From assembly GCF_000241525.1 (NCBI RefSeq), contig NZ_AHIL01000037.1, positions 1-64,000 of the forward strand: DNA of 64,000 bases, given 5' to 3'. This DNA comes from Comamonas testosteroni ATCC 11996 (GTDB lineage: Bacteria; Pseudomonadota; Gammaproteobacteria; Burkholderiales; Burkholderiaceae_C). A program made the translations under genes and the position numbers. Under the pieces are notes generated by a model. That model saw nothing but the letters and a program-made list of their open reading frames with translations, searched no databases and was not told the origin of the DNA. Numbering within the stretch: position 1 is the first letter of the stretch; every line of letters begins with the position of its first letter. Shown here piece after piece: positions 26,220 to 35,412 of the stretch.

Positions 26220-27695
26220 ATGGCAATGACCATCAACACCAATATCCAGTCGCTCAACGCACAGCGCAACCTGGGCACCTCGCAATCTTCGCTGTCGACC
26301 TCCATGCAGCGTCTGTCTTCGGGCCTGCGCATCAACAGCGCCAAGGACGATGCAGCCGGCCTGGCCATTGCCGAGCGTATGAGCGCCCAGGTTCGCGGCC
26401 TGAACCAGGCACAGCGCAATGCCAATGATGGCGTTTCGCTGGCCCAGACGGCTGAAGGCGCACTGAGCACCATCGGCGGCAACCTGCAGCGTATCCGTGA
26501 ACTGGCTGTGCAATCGCGCAATGCCACCAACTCCACCGAAGACCGTGCAGCCCTGCAAAAGGAAGTGGACCAGCTCAAGAGCGAAATCGATCGCGTTGCC
26601 ACCGACACTTCGTTCAACGGCACCAAGCTGCTGGATGGCTCCTTCACATCACAGGCTTTCCAGGTTGGCGCCAATCAAGGCCAGCGTATCAATATCGATA
26701 GCATCCAGAACTCCAAGATCGATCAACTGGGTACCTGGACAAGTGTTGACAAGCCTGCCTCGGTGTATAGCAGCGCGCTGGGAGGCACTGAAACCGCAGG
26801 TGCAGGTTCATTTGCCGTTGCAGCACCTGCAGACGCCGCTGCAGCTTCTGCCGCATTTGCAGATTTCAAAATTACTGTAGGCGGTACAGAGCTGAATGTT
26901 ACTGGCCTCGGCGCATCCGCCCGCACCGTAGCTCAAGCACAAGATCAATTGACTGCGAACATCACGAAAGCGATCAACGATGCAGGCATCAAGGGCGTCA
27001 CAGCCACTGCCGGCGCCACAGGAACTGGTACTGTTTCTATCAAAAACGAATCGCTGACCGCTCAACCTTTGGCAGTTGCTGGCGCCAGCTATGTCACAAA
27101 GACAGACGTCACTGCTGGATCAAATTACGCAGCAATTAATACCGGTACTCTGCAAATCAATGGCAAAGATATTGTGGTTGATGCCGCCTATTCGGATTCC
27201 GACCGTGTGGCGCAATTGACTACTGCTATCAATAGCCAATTTAAGGATGGATCTGTCGTTGCCTCCAGCGTTAATGGCACACTGGTCTTGAAGTCCGACA
27301 AGGATATTGCAGTCACCGGCACAACTACAGGCACAGGCTTGGCTGTAGCGACCACAAAGGTCGTTGCCGGCTCCGCCCAGACGGGCTTCAAGGATATCTC
27401 TGTGGCTACCGCCGAAGGTGCAGATGACACCATCCTGGCCATGGACGCCGCTCTCAAGGCCGTGAACTCCGCACGTGCCGACCTGGGTGCCATTCAGAAC
27501 CGCTTTGAATCCGTGGTCTCCAACCTGAGCGTGAACAGCGAAAACCTGTCCGCCTCCAAGTCCCGCATCACCGATGCAGACTTTGCTGCAGAAACCGCCA
27601 ATCTGAGCCGCTCGCAGATTCTGCAGCAAGCCGGTACCGCCATGGTGGCCCAGGCCAACCAGCTGCCCCAGGGCGTGCTGTCCCTGCTGCGTTAA
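26220..27695 (+). CDS. fliC: Flagellin, copy 1
   Basis: Filament subunit, 491 residues. The conserved N-terminal D0/D1 part ([45 protein letters not shown]) and C-terminal part ([38 protein letters not shown]) flank a Thr/Ala/Val-rich central region (about 170-395) that is exposed on the filament. The central DNA is visibly less GC-rich than the ends. Start ATG 26220 with AAGGAG nine bases upstream. It is followed by its own terminator, so it is probably transcribed alone. No export signal peptide, as expected. Confidence 0.97.
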   Translation: MAMTINTNIQSLNAQRNLGTSQSSLSTSMQRLSSGLRINSAKDDAAGLAIAERMSAQVRGLNQAQRNANDGVSLAQTAEGALSTIGGNLQRIRELAVQSRNATNSTEDRAALQKEVDQLKSEIDRVATDTSFNGTKLLDGSFTSQAFQVGANQGQRINIDSIQNSKIDQLGTWTSVDKPASVYSSALGGTETAGAGSFAVAAPADAAAASAAFADFKITVGGTELNVTGLGASARTVAQAQDQLTANITKAINDAGIKGVTATAGATGTGTVSIKNESLTAQPLAVAGASYVTKTDVTAGSNYAAINTGTLQINGKDIVVDAAYSDSDRVAQLTTAINSQFKDGSVVASSVNGTLVLKSDKDIAVTGTTTGTGLAVATTKVVAGSAQTGFKDISVATAEGADDTILAMDAALKAVNSARADLGAIQNRFESVVSNLSVNSENLSASKSRITDADFAAETANLSRSQILQQAGTAMVAQANQLPQGVLSLLR

Positions 27696-27746
27696 TTGCA
27701 TCAAGCAGCTGCGCCAGCCATGCGCCGGTGCAGTCAACGCCTTGCC

Positions 27747-27770
27747 AGGCCTCCTTCGGGAGGCCTTTTT
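27747..27770 (+). terminator. Terminator after flagellin 1
   Basis: Stem aggcctcc / ggaggcct with the stable tetraloop ttcg, followed by TTTTT, about 50 bases after the stop codon. Confidence 0.92.
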
Positions 27771-27989
27771 GCTGTCCTGCTGCATCCTATATGTAACCGC
27801 CAATTGTAAAAATGGCAGGACTTTAGGCCTCTTATCGGTCTTATGTCCTGCATGGCTTGCTCCAACAATCCTCGTACCCGGAATACCAGACTTCGTCCGC
27901 GTTTCCGGTCACGTGGGCCAGCGCCGTCGCTGGTCGTGAAAACGGCTAGTACGTCGCCGGTTTACTGGCTTGAAACAGGAGCACACGCC

Positions 27990-29588
27990 ATGGCAGCCAT
28001 CATCAATACCAATATCCAGTCGCTCAATGCGCAACGCAATCTGAGCTCGTCCCAAAGCCAGCTGGCTACCTCCATGCAGCGCCTGTCCTCGGGCTTGCGC
28101 ATCAATAGTGCCAAGGATGATGCAGCCGGTCTGGCCATTTCCGAGCGCATGACCACCCAGGTGCGCGGCCTCACGGTTGCCATGCGCAATGCCAATGACG
28201 GCATTTCCCTGGCGCAGACCGCCGAAGGTGCCTTGGGCTCCTTGGGCAGCAATCTGCAACGCATTCGCGAACTGGCCGTTCAGGCGCGCAATGCCACCAA
28301 CTCGGCGGAAGACCGTGCTGCCCTGGACGTGGAAGTGCAGCAGCTCAAAGCCGAAGTGACCCGAGTCGCCCAGCAAACCAGCTTCAACGGCACCAATCTG
28401 CTCGATGGCTCATTTACCAATATGGCCTTTCAAGTCGGCGCTAACCAAGGTCAGACCATCGATATTTCCTCGATTGTGAATGCCAATGTGGATGCATTGG
28501 GCACCTGGGACAGCGTGGCAGTTCCCTCGAAGCTGACCGGATCGAGCATCTCCGGCAGCACAACGGCAGTGACGGTTCCTTCAAAAACCAGCTGGAGCCT
28601 GAGCGAGCCCGCCACTGACGGCTCCTACGGCGCCTTCACGCTCACCATCAATGGCGGCACCGCTGTCAACGTGCCAGCCGTCGCCGCCGTCGGGGCGCCT
28701 CCAGCATCGGCAGCTGAAATAGCTACCGCCAAAGATACTTTGGCGACCAGCATTCAGACAGCACTGAACACAGCCGCTCCCAATGGTCTGGGCGCCAACG
28801 CGGTATCCGTGAGTGTGGTGAATGGCAAGATCGAGATCGTCAACAACACAACCACCAGTGCCGTGGTTGCGCCATCTGCCGGCTCTGCCCTGGGCAACGC
28901 AACATTGAGCGTCAATGCCGCAAAGAACGTGACTTCCGGCGGCATGCCTGCCGCAAGCGTGCAAATCAATGGCGTGACATTGAGCCTGCCCGCACAGGAA
29001 AGCGCAAGCAACCGCATCAACGACCTCGTGAGCCAGATCAATTCAGCCAGCACCACTCCCAAGGTGCAGGCATCGATCGTGAATGGCGCGCTGTCTCTGA
29101 CCTCCTCCGCTGGTGACGTAGCGATTGGTCTTCCCAATCCCCAAACCACTCCTGCCACGGATGCCGCCGCCATCGCAGCAGCAACCGGCCTGTCGGTTGG
29201 CACCACCAACGAGTCCAGTCCTCAGCATATTGGCGGGACACGCGGATTCGCGGGCGCAGAGTCGGGAAAGAATGGCTTTTCCGACCTCAATGTGCTGGAT
29301 GCGGAGTATGCCGATAACGCCATCCTGGCAATGGACGCAGCCTTGAAGGCGGTCAATGGCGCACGAGCCACGCTGGGCGCCGTGCAAAGCCGTTTTGAAA
29401 CCACCGTCGAGAACCTGAGCGTCAACTCGGAAAATCTCTCTGCCTCTCGCAGCCGCATCATGGATGCCGACTTTGCCGCAGAAACCGCCAATCTGAGCCG
29501 GACACAGATTCTGCAGCAGGCCGGCACAGCCATGGTTGCACAGGCCAATCAGCTGCCACAGCAAGTGCTCAAGCTGCTGCAAGGCTGA
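27990..29588 (+). CDS. fliC: Flagellin, copy 2
   Basis: Second filament subunit, 532 residues, with the same conserved ends as copy 1 ([20 protein letters not shown] at the start; [20 protein letters not shown] at the end) but a longer and different central region (about 175-440) rich in Ser, Thr, Ala and Pro. The ATG at 27990 matches the start of copy 1 and has AGGAG nine bases upstream; open sequence back to 27843 is leader. Separated from copy 1 by a strong terminator, so it needs its own promoter; the best candidate (TAAA at 27807, N16, GCCTCTTA) is weak. Confidence 0.96.
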   Translation: MAAIINTNIQSLNAQRNLSSSQSQLATSMQRLSSGLRINSAKDDAAGLAISERMTTQVRGLTVAMRNANDGISLAQTAEGALGSLGSNLQRIRELAVQARNATNSAEDRAALDVEVQQLKAEVTRVAQQTSFNGTNLLDGSFTNMAFQVGANQGQTIDISSIVNANVDALGTWDSVAVPSKLTGSSISGSTTAVTVPSKTSWSLSEPATDGSYGAFTLTINGGTAVNVPAVAAVGAPPASAAEIATAKDTLATSIQTALNTAAPNGLGANAVSVSVVNGKIEIVNNTTTSAVVAPSAGSALGNATLSVNAAKNVTSGGMPAASVQINGVTLSLPAQESASNRINDLVSQINSASTTPKVQASIVNGALSLTSSAGDVAIGLPNPQTTPATDAAAIAAATGLSVGTTNESSPQHIGGTRGFAGAESGKNGFSDLNVLDAEYADNAILAMDAALKAVNGARATLGAVQSRFETTVENLSVNSENLSASRSRIMDADFAAETANLSRTQILQQAGTAMVAQANQLPQQVLKLLQG

Positions 29589-29620
29589 TACCGGCACTTG
29601 GCATTTCGTACTCAAGTTCT

Positions 29621-29682
29621 GTTTCGGCCTGCCGAAACACAATGCGTAGTACTGTCCATTAAGACGGCGCGAGAAGCGCCGT
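29621..29682 (+). terminator. Hairpins after flagellin 2
   Basis: Two stems: gtttcggc / gccgaaac (29621-29638) and acggcgc / gcgccgt (29664-29682), the second followed by TTGTTC. The T-run is poor, so termination before fliD may be partial. Confidence 0.5.
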
Positions 29683-29744
29683 TTGTTCAATGACGCAGGC
29701 CAGGCGTGCCAAACGCCCTCCGTCCTGCGCAGAGGGAGTTTTGT

Positions 29745-31160
29745 ATGGGTATCAGCTCAGTAGGTATTGGCAGCGGCCTGGAAGTCGAAACCATTGTTTC
29801 GAAATTGGTGGCACTGGAATCAAAGCCCATTGCGGCGCTGCAGACCAAGGCCACTGGCATCAATACCCAGATCTCGGCCTTTAGCCAGCTCAAGTCACAA
29901 ATCTCCAATCTGCAGGATCAGCTGGACAAGCTGACCAAGCCCGCGACCTGGCTGGGAAATACGCTGACCTCTTCCAACTCTACACAAGTGACAGGCACGG
30001 CAACCTCCAGCGCCGTGCAAGCCACTTATGACGTGGAAGTGTCGCAGATGGCGGCAGGCCAGACCATTGGCTCCGGCCTGGTGGCAAGCGGCACCACTCT
30101 GGGGCCTGGCAAGCTGACCATTTCCATGGGGACCTATGGTGCCAATGGACTGACACCCAATACCAAGGACGGCAAGAATGTGAGCTTCAGCGTGGACATC
30201 ACTGCAGAAGATGACTCTCTGGCCAAGATTGCAGCCAAGATCAATGCCGCCAAGGGCGATGTCAGCGCCACCGTGCTCAAGGATCACACAGGCGAGCGCC
30301 TGGTACTGCAATCCAAGACCACAGGCGTGAACTCCGCCTTCTCGGTGGAGGCCGAAGGCGCTGGGCTGCAGCAATTTGCCTACAACGGCACCGACGCAAC
30401 CATGAAGCGTTCCGTTGAGGCGCAGGACACTCTGGCCAAGATCAACGGCATCGACATGGCCTCGCACACCAATGTGTTTGAAGAGGTGGCAGCGGGCGTG
30501 ACGCTGACGGTAGCGCAAAAGTCAGCAAAAGATGCAGCCCCGGTGCGCATCACCATTGCCAATGACACGGCGACGGCCAAGGCGGCGCTGAAAAATCTGG
30601 TGGAGTCCTATAACGCACTCAGCAACGCCCTGAAGACCATGACTGCGTATGACAAGGACAGCAAGACGGCTGGCACCTTGCAAGGCGATTCAACCGCCAT
30701 CAACCTCCAGTCTGCGATGCGTCGTGTGCTCTCAGGTCCCGGGGGAGAAGGTGGCGCGTTCACCAGCCTGTCGCAGATGGGAATTGCCTTTCAGACAGAC
30801 GGCACCCTCAAGATTGACGACACCAAGCTGGACAAGGCTCTCAAGGACCCGGAGAGCATGTCCAAGTTCTTCACCGCTGATGTTGCCGATGCCAACCAGG
30901 ACGGCCTAGCCGTGCGCATGAAGGACTTCACAAGCGGTCTACTGGCCACTGGCGGCACCTTCTCGACCAAGGACGAGACGCTCAAAAATGCCTTGAAGCG
31001 CAATACGGCCGATCAGGAGCGCCAGACCGCACGTGTGACAGCCTATGAAGCGCGCGTGCGCGCCCAGTATTCGCGCCTGGATACGCAGATGGCCAGCCTG
31101 AAAGCCTTGGATAACTATGTCGCCCAGCAAGTAGCCACATGGAACAAGTCCAGCAGCTAA
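29745..31160 (+). CDS. fliD: Filament cap protein FliD (HAP2)
   Basis: Pentameric cap that folds flagellin at the filament tip; can also act in adhesion. 471 residues with the conserved opening SSVGIGSGLEVETIVSKLVA, the long N-terminal coiled-coil part, a central FliD_C region beginning near LVESYNALSNALKTMTAYD, and a C-terminal helix ending DNYVAQQVATW. Start ATG 29745 has AGAGGGA eight bases upstream; a longer frame from 29706 lacks a ribosome site. Confidence 0.95.
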   Translation: MGISSVGIGSGLEVETIVSKLVALESKPIAALQTKATGINTQISAFSQLKSQISNLQDQLDKLTKPATWLGNTLTSSNSTQVTGTATSSAVQATYDVEVSQMAAGQTIGSGLVASGTTLGPGKLTISMGTYGANGLTPNTKDGKNVSFSVDITAEDDSLAKIAAKINAAKGDVSATVLKDHTGERLVLQSKTTGVNSAFSVEAEGAGLQQFAYNGTDATMKRSVEAQDTLAKINGIDMASHTNVFEEVAAGVTLTVAQKSAKDAAPVRITIANDTATAKAALKNLVESYNALSNALKTMTAYDKDSKTAGTLQGDSTAINLQSAMRRVLSGPGGEGGAFTSLSQMGIAFQTDGTLKIDDTKLDKALKDPESMSKFFTADVADANQDGLAVRMKDFTSGLLATGGTFSTKDETLKNALKRNTADQERQTARVTAYEARVRAQYSRLDTQMASLKALDNYVAQQVATWNKSSS

Positions 31161-31184
31161 GCCGTTGAAGCCTGCAGAAAGGAC

Positions 31185-31211
31185 TTAATTGCCCCCTGAG
31201 TCGGCCGATAA
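31185..31211 (+). promoter_or_regulatory. Sigma-28 promoter for fliS-fliT
   Basis: TTAA, exactly 15 bases, then a perfect GCCGATAA. It lies in the fliD-fliS gap, 43 bases before the fliS ATG, so fliST can be expressed as late genes apart from fliD. Confidence 0.75.
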
Positions 31212-31253
31212 GAAGAACAGTAATTTGAGAAACTGCAACAAAGGAGTTTTGTG

Positions 31254-31667
31254 ATGTTTTCCCCAGCCAATGCGCGCGCAATGTCGGCTTACCGTCAGGT
31301 GGGTGTGCAATCCATGGTGGACAGCGCATCGCCTCAGCAGTTGATCAAGATGCTGTTTGATGGCCTGCTTGCCTCCATCAATGCGGCACGCGGTGCGATC
31401 GAGCGCGGCGATATCAGTGAGAAAGTGCGCCATATCGGCAAGGCGGTGCGCATTCTGCAGGAGGGCCTTCTGGGCGCGCTGGACCGCGAAAAAGGGGGCG
31501 AGCTGGCCGGCAACCTGGCCTCGCTCTATGAGTACTGCACCACCCAATTGACCTTGGCCAATGCCCGCAACGATGCAAGCATGGTCGATGAAGTCGCAGG
31601 CCTTGTGAGCACGGTGGCACAGGGCTGGAATGAAATAACCAATGCACCAGCACCCGCTGCTGCCTAA
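31254..31667 (+). CDS. fliS: Flagellin export chaperone FliS
   Basis: Binds the C-terminal helix of flagellin in the cytoplasm and prevents early polymerisation. 137 helical residues with the family pattern MSAYRQVGVQSMVDSASPQQLIKMLFDGL, of which YRQVGVQSMVDSASP and LIKMLFDGL are most telling, and a later LYEYCTTQLTLANARND. Start at ATG 31254 with AAGGAG eight bases upstream. Confidence 0.96.
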   Translation: MFSPANARAMSAYRQVGVQSMVDSASPQQLIKMLFDGLLASINAARGAIERGDISEKVRHIGKAVRILQEGLLGALDREKGGELAGNLASLYEYCTTQLTLANARNDASMVDEVAGLVSTVAQGWNEITNAPAPAAA

Positions 31668-31670
31668 AAA

Positions 31671-31970
31671 ATGGAGCACACATTGATCGACTTCTACCGC
31701 GCCATAGAGGAGAGCAGTGCCAAGATGCTGCAGGCCGCCCAGGCCAAGGACTGGGATGGTGTTGCGCGCTATGAGGGCACTTGTGCCGTGCTGATCGAGC
31801 AGCTGCGCTTTCGCTCGCGCGATGAAAAGCTGGCGCCCGAACTGCGCAAGGAAAAGGCGCGGATCATGCAGCGCATCTTGCGCAACGATGCCCAGATTCG
31901 CGTGCTGGCCGAGCCCTGGCTTGCAAGTTTCGAGCACATGTTCGACGGTCAGCCGCATGTGATGCACTGA
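31671..31970 (+). CDS. fliT: FliT-like flagellar export chaperone
   Basis: A 99-residue helical protein starting three bases after fliS. FliT proteins bind FliD and, in enterics, FlhDC. The sequence (IDFYRAIEESSAKMLQAAQA, DWDGVARYEGTCAVLIEQLR) fits the FliT pattern of a short N-terminal helix followed by a W-x2-V-type segment, and position after fliS supports it. Identity to known FliT cannot be measured here, hence moderate confidence. Confidence 0.8.
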   Translation: MEHTLIDFYRAIEESSAKMLQAAQAKDWDGVARYEGTCAVLIEQLRFRSRDEKLAPELRKEKARIMQRILRNDAQIRVLAEPWLASFEHMFDGQPHVMH

Positions 31971-31987
31971 TTGCAAAACCACTCAAC

Positions 31988-32023
31988 AAAAAGCCCTGCT
32001 GCAGCGATGCAACAGGGCTTTTT
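31988..32023. terminator. Terminator after fliT (both strands possible)
   Basis: Arms aaaaagccctg and cagggcttttt around a 14-base loop, 18 bases after the fliT stop. Confidence 0.9.
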
Positions 32024-32130
32024 GCTTGCAACGACGACAGGTGATCGATCAGAACGTCCATGAACCCAATGCCGCAGAACGCCACAAGCTATCGATAGCG
32101 AAGCACCAGAACGCGGCCAGGCTGCGTCAC

Positions 32131-32212
32131 AAAAGCAAAGCCGCCGCGTGGGCAGATGCAATCTGCCAGCGCGGCGGCGTCTGTTGTGGTGAACGGCCCG
32201 CGCCTGGCGAGC
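32131..32212 (-). terminator. Long hairpin terminator after fliA
   Basis: GCCGCCGCG + GGCAGAT pair with ATCTGCC + CGCGGCGGC (32140-32178) around a three-base loop, with only a two-base internal mismatch. On the minus strand it is followed by TTTGCTTTTG. A second stem (aacggc / gccgtt) sits between it and the fliA stop. It ends the flhBAFG-fliA operon. Confidence 0.85.
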
Positions 32213-32223
32213 CGTTTCAGTGA

Positions 32224-32943
32224 TCAATGCGAGCGCATCTTGGTGCGCAGGCGGGCGATGGCCTGGCTGTGCAGCTGGCAGACCCGCGATTCGGTCACGC
32301 CAAGCACGGCGGCGATTTCCTTGAGGTTCATATCGTGCTCGTAGTACATGCCCATCACATATTGCTCACGCTCCGGCAGGGCCTTGATGGCCTCTACCAA
32401 CGCGGAGCGCATGCGATGGTCGCGCAGCAGGGCAAAGGGGTCGGCGCCCGAGTCGGCCACATGCCGCTCCAGATAGTCGTCGCCATCGTCGCCGTCAACG
32501 CCGCCGATGTCCTCGAGATAGACCAGCTGCGTGCCACGTACCTTGCCCAGCAGTGACTGATAGTCGTCCAGAGCCATGCCCAGTTCGGCCGCGATTTCCG
32601 ACTCCAGCGGGGGCCGGCCCAGACGCTGCTCCAGGCGATTGAGTGCCTGCTCGATTTCCTTCTGGCTTTTGCGCGAGCTACGGCTCATCCAGTCGCCTTC
32701 GCGCAGTTCATCCAGCATGGCGCCACGGATGCGCTGGCTGGCGAAGGTGTCGAATTGCACGCCTTGCTCGCTCTCGAAGCGCGACAGCGCTTCGGCCAGA
32801 CCGATCATGCCGACCTGGATCAAATCATCCAGCTCGACGTTTGGTGGCAGTTTGGCGATCATGTGCAAGGCAATCCGACGCACAAGCGGCACATGCTGAC
32901 GAATCAGCGCGTCGCGGTCGAGTTGGCCTTTGGCGGTGTACAT
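32224..32943 (-). CDS. fliA: Flagellar sigma factor FliA (sigma-28)
   Basis: Directs RNA polymerase to late flagellar and chemotaxis promoters and is held inactive by FlgM. 239 residues with region 2 (LVRRIALHMIAKLPPNVELDD, DLIQVGMIGLAEALSRFE, FDTFASQRIRGAMLDELR), region 3 and region 4 (LPEREQYVMGMYYEHDMNLKEIAAVLGVT, then VCQLHSQAIARLR). ATG 32943 is preferred; a TTG nine bases upstream overlaps the end of the preceding gene. Sites matching its consensus are found before cheA, flagellin 1 and fliS in this window. Confidence 0.97.
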   Translation of the reverse strand: MYTAKGQLDRDALIRQHVPLVRRIALHMIAKLPPNVELDDLIQVGMIGLAEALSRFESEQGVQFDTFASQRIRGAMLDELREGDWMSRSSRKSQKEIEQALNRLEQRLGRPPLESEIAAELGMALDDYQSLLGKVRGTQLVYLEDIGGVDGDDGDDYLERHVADSGADPFALLRDHRMRSALVEAIKALPEREQYVMGMYYEHDMNLKEIAAVLGVTESRVCQLHSQAIARLRTKMRSH

Positions 32944-32948
32944 GGCAG

Positions 32949-33806
32949 TCAATGGCTCCAGACAAGAGATTCAGGTGCGGCAGCCGCCGTGGGCTGGGCA
33001 TGCATGGGCAGGATGCAGGCCGTCTTGAGCATGTGCAGCGTGAGCTGATGCAGATCGCCGGCCTGGCGCCAGCGCAGGCGCATGAGCACCGGGGCATCGC
33101 CCAGGTGGCGCTGCGAACACTGTAGCAGCGCATTCAGACGCTGCAGGCGTGTCTGAGCGTTTTGCTTGGCTGTCTGCGAGCTGCTCTGCTTGCGGCTCCA
33201 GTCGTATTTCTGTGGGCCGTCTGCTGTCAGCGGCGCTTCCAGCGCGGCAATCGTGCATTCCACACCGGCAAACACGGCCAGATGCTTGAGCTGACGGTAG
33301 CTTTCGAGCAGATGCTCGGAGTCGGGCGGCACTACCAGCAGCGGCTGCAGTCCCTGGCCTTGCAGCAGCGGCGTCAAGGTTTCGCTGCTCGCATAGATGA
33401 TCACGGTGGTGTAGCCGCGCACATAGGCCTGCAGGGCCGTCAGCACGTCAAGCCCCATCTCGTCGGCCGAGGCCTTGAGCTGCTTGAGGCCCATCCGCGC
33501 CGGCAGGCTGGCCACCGACTGGGCATCACCGACGCTGGTGCGCAGTCCTGCCTGAGCCTGCCAGGCATGCTTCGCCAGCAGTTGGGCAAGACCCGGCGTG
33601 TGAAAGGATTCGGCCTGGCTGCCGTCGAGCACCAGCACCTTCTGGCCCAGGCGCTGCAGCTGGGCGCACAGCGGCCAGAGCACGGCCTGCTCGGCAGCCG
33701 CACCCGACGTGCTGTGCAGCACGGCCAGCACGCGCAAGCCGGCGGTGCTGGCATCGCTCATATGCAAAGCCATGCCCTGATGCAGGGGCGAGCGGCGCTC
33801 AAGCAT
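32949..33806 (-). CDS. flhG: FlhG (FleN)-position protein with a degenerate P-loop
   Basis: Lies between flhF and fliA, where flhG (a MinD-type ATPase that limits flagellar number and opposes FlhF) is normally found. The fold can be followed: a first strand LRVLAVLHSTSG, then LCAQLQRLGQKVLVLDGSQ in place of the usual KGGVGKT...LLLDAD, then YTTVIIYASS and LLVVPPDSEHLLESYRQLKHL in place of IIDTPAG and the TTPEPTSLTDAYA strand. The Walker A lysines and DTPA aspartate are missing. ATG 33806 gives 285 residues and overlaps flhF by eight bases; later ATGs at 33773 or 33761 are possible. The C-terminal 100 residues look unrelated to MinD. It may bind partners without ATP. Confidence 0.65.
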   Translation of the reverse strand: MLERRSPLHQGMALHMSDASTAGLRVLAVLHSTSGAAAEQAVLWPLCAQLQRLGQKVLVLDGSQAESFHTPGLAQLLAKHAWQAQAGLRTSVGDAQSVASLPARMGLKQLKASADEMGLDVLTALQAYVRGYTTVIIYASSETLTPLLQGQGLQPLLVVPPDSEHLLESYRQLKHLAVFAGVECTIAALEAPLTADGPQKYDWSRKQSSSQTAKQNAQTRLQRLNALLQCSQRHLGDAPVLMRLRWRQAGDLHQLTLHMLKTACILPMHAQPTAAAAPESLVWSH

Positions 33807-35412
33807 GGGCAGCCTCTGCGCCGCTGGCGGACGAAGGGGTAAAGAAGAAGTCCAGATCCAGCGACTGAGGATCAAAGGCCGACTTGGCAGCCGAGCGCAT
33901 GGAGGCCGAGACCAGCAGCTGCGCATTGGCGCGCTCGAAGTCTTCGGGCACGCGCTGGCCATTGGTCACGCCGCGCAGCTGGATCTGATGGCGAATCAGC
34001 GTATCCACCGAGGGGCCGACCTTCACGGCTTCATCGACCTTGGTGAGGATGGCATGTTGCGAGCCGCGCGCCTTGAAGGCCTGCATGACATCGTCCTGCG
34101 CATCGCCCTGCGCGGCCGCATTGACAGCCAGCAACTGCTGCACGCCGTCAATGGCCAGCACATCCATGATCTCGTCCTTGCGCGGATCGCGTGGGGCCAC
34201 GCCGGTGGTGTCGATCAGCACCATCTTCTTGCTTTGCAGCAGGCCCAGCAGGTCCTGCAACGCCGCCTTGTCATGGGCCTGATGGGCCACCATTCCCAGC
34301 ATGCGTGCATAGGTTCGCAGCTGGTCATGACCACCGATGCGGTAGGTATCCAGCGTGATCAGGCCCACGGAGGCGGGACCGTGCTTGGCCGCACACAGCG
34401 CAGCCAGCTTGGCCGTGGTCGTGGTCTTGCCCACGCCGGTCGCGCCGACCAGGGCAAACACCCCGCCTTGCTCGTAGATGGCGGGCTGGGCGGCATCGGT
34501 GCGCAGATTGCGCTCCAGCACCTGCATCAGCCAGCGCACGGCGTCGCCGGCGGAGAGCGTCTCGGGCAGCTTCTCGATCAGTGCACGCGCAAGTGCGGGC
34601 GAGTATCCGGCGCGGATGAGCTTGTGCATCAGGCTGGACTGGATCGGGTTCTGACGCGTCTGGCCCAGCCAAGTCAGCGTATTGAAGCGCTCCTCGATCA
34701 GATCCTTCATGGACTGCATCTCCTGCATGAAGTTCTGAGGCGCAGCCACGCTGGCGGGCCTGGCGCTTTCCTTGAGCTGAATCTTCTCGGGGCGCAGAGG
34801 ATTGTGGCGAACCACCGCAGCGCTGGCCGCCTGAGACTTGGCTGCCATGGCGGGGCGCTCGTTATTGCGCTCCTGCACGCGCTGTGCAAAAGTGGGCAGC
34901 GCTTCGCTGCTGTCCACCGACGACTCATGGCGACGGCGCAGCATGCGTTCACGCACATAGTCCTGGAAAGTCAGCGTGCTCATGGACAGTTGCTCCACAT
35001 CGTCCTGCACGGAATGCTGGGCCAGTTCATTGATGGCCTTGACCGGCTTGGCCTGAACCTGCATCTCGCGGGCCTGCTCTTCCTTGGCCGTCTGGCGCGC
35101 CTGCACATGCTCCAGCGTACTCATGGCTTCACCGCCCGGGCTGCGTCTGGCCGCTGCGGGGGCCAGAGGCGAGTGCCCCTTGCGCAGGCTCATGCCTTCG
35201 TCGCTTGCGCGGCGCTCCAGAGCCTTTTGCAGGGGCGAGCCGGTCTGCATGCCGGCATCCATGTCCTGAAGGGTCTCTTCGGCCGTGGCCATGACTTCCA
35301 CTCCGTCCGGCGTCTGGCGGTTGGAGAGAATCAGGGTGCCGTCGCCAAAAACCATGCGCGCCTTGGCCAGGGCCTCACGGGCGGTCGGGGCGTAAAAGCG
35401 TTTGATATTCAT
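33799..35412 (-). CDS. flhF: Flagellar biosynthesis GTPase FlhF
   Basis: SRP-type GTPase that places flagella at the cell pole. 537 residues: N-terminal opening MNIKRFYAPTAREALAKARM with GDGTLILSNRQ, a long charged linker, an N domain (about 225-315) and a G domain with P-loop VGATGVGKTTTTAKLAAL (about 322), LDTYRIGGHDQLRTYA, LIDTTGVAPRD and ILTKVDEAVKVGP. The start overlaps the flhA stop by four bases. Together with the altered FlhG downstream it suggests polar flagella with unusual number control. Confidence 0.95.
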   Translation of the reverse strand: MNIKRFYAPTAREALAKARMVFGDGTLILSNRQTPDGVEVMATAEETLQDMDAGMQTGSPLQKALERRASDEGMSLRKGHSPLAPAAARRSPGGEAMSTLEHVQARQTAKEEQAREMQVQAKPVKAINELAQHSVQDDVEQLSMSTLTFQDYVRERMLRRRHESSVDSSEALPTFAQRVQERNNERPAMAAKSQAASAAVVRHNPLRPEKIQLKESARPASVAAPQNFMQEMQSMKDLIEERFNTLTWLGQTRQNPIQSSLMHKLIRAGYSPALARALIEKLPETLSAGDAVRWLMQVLERNLRTDAAQPAIYEQGGVFALVGATGVGKTTTTAKLAALCAAKHGPASVGLITLDTYRIGGHDQLRTYARMLGMVAHQAHDKAALQDLLGLLQSKKMVLIDTTGVAPRDPRKDEIMDVLAIDGVQQLLAVNAAAQGDAQDDVMQAFKARGSQHAILTKVDEAVKVGPSVDTLIRHQIQLRGVTNGQRVPEDFERANAQLLVSASMRSAAKSAFDPQSLDLDFFFTPSSASGAEAAHA

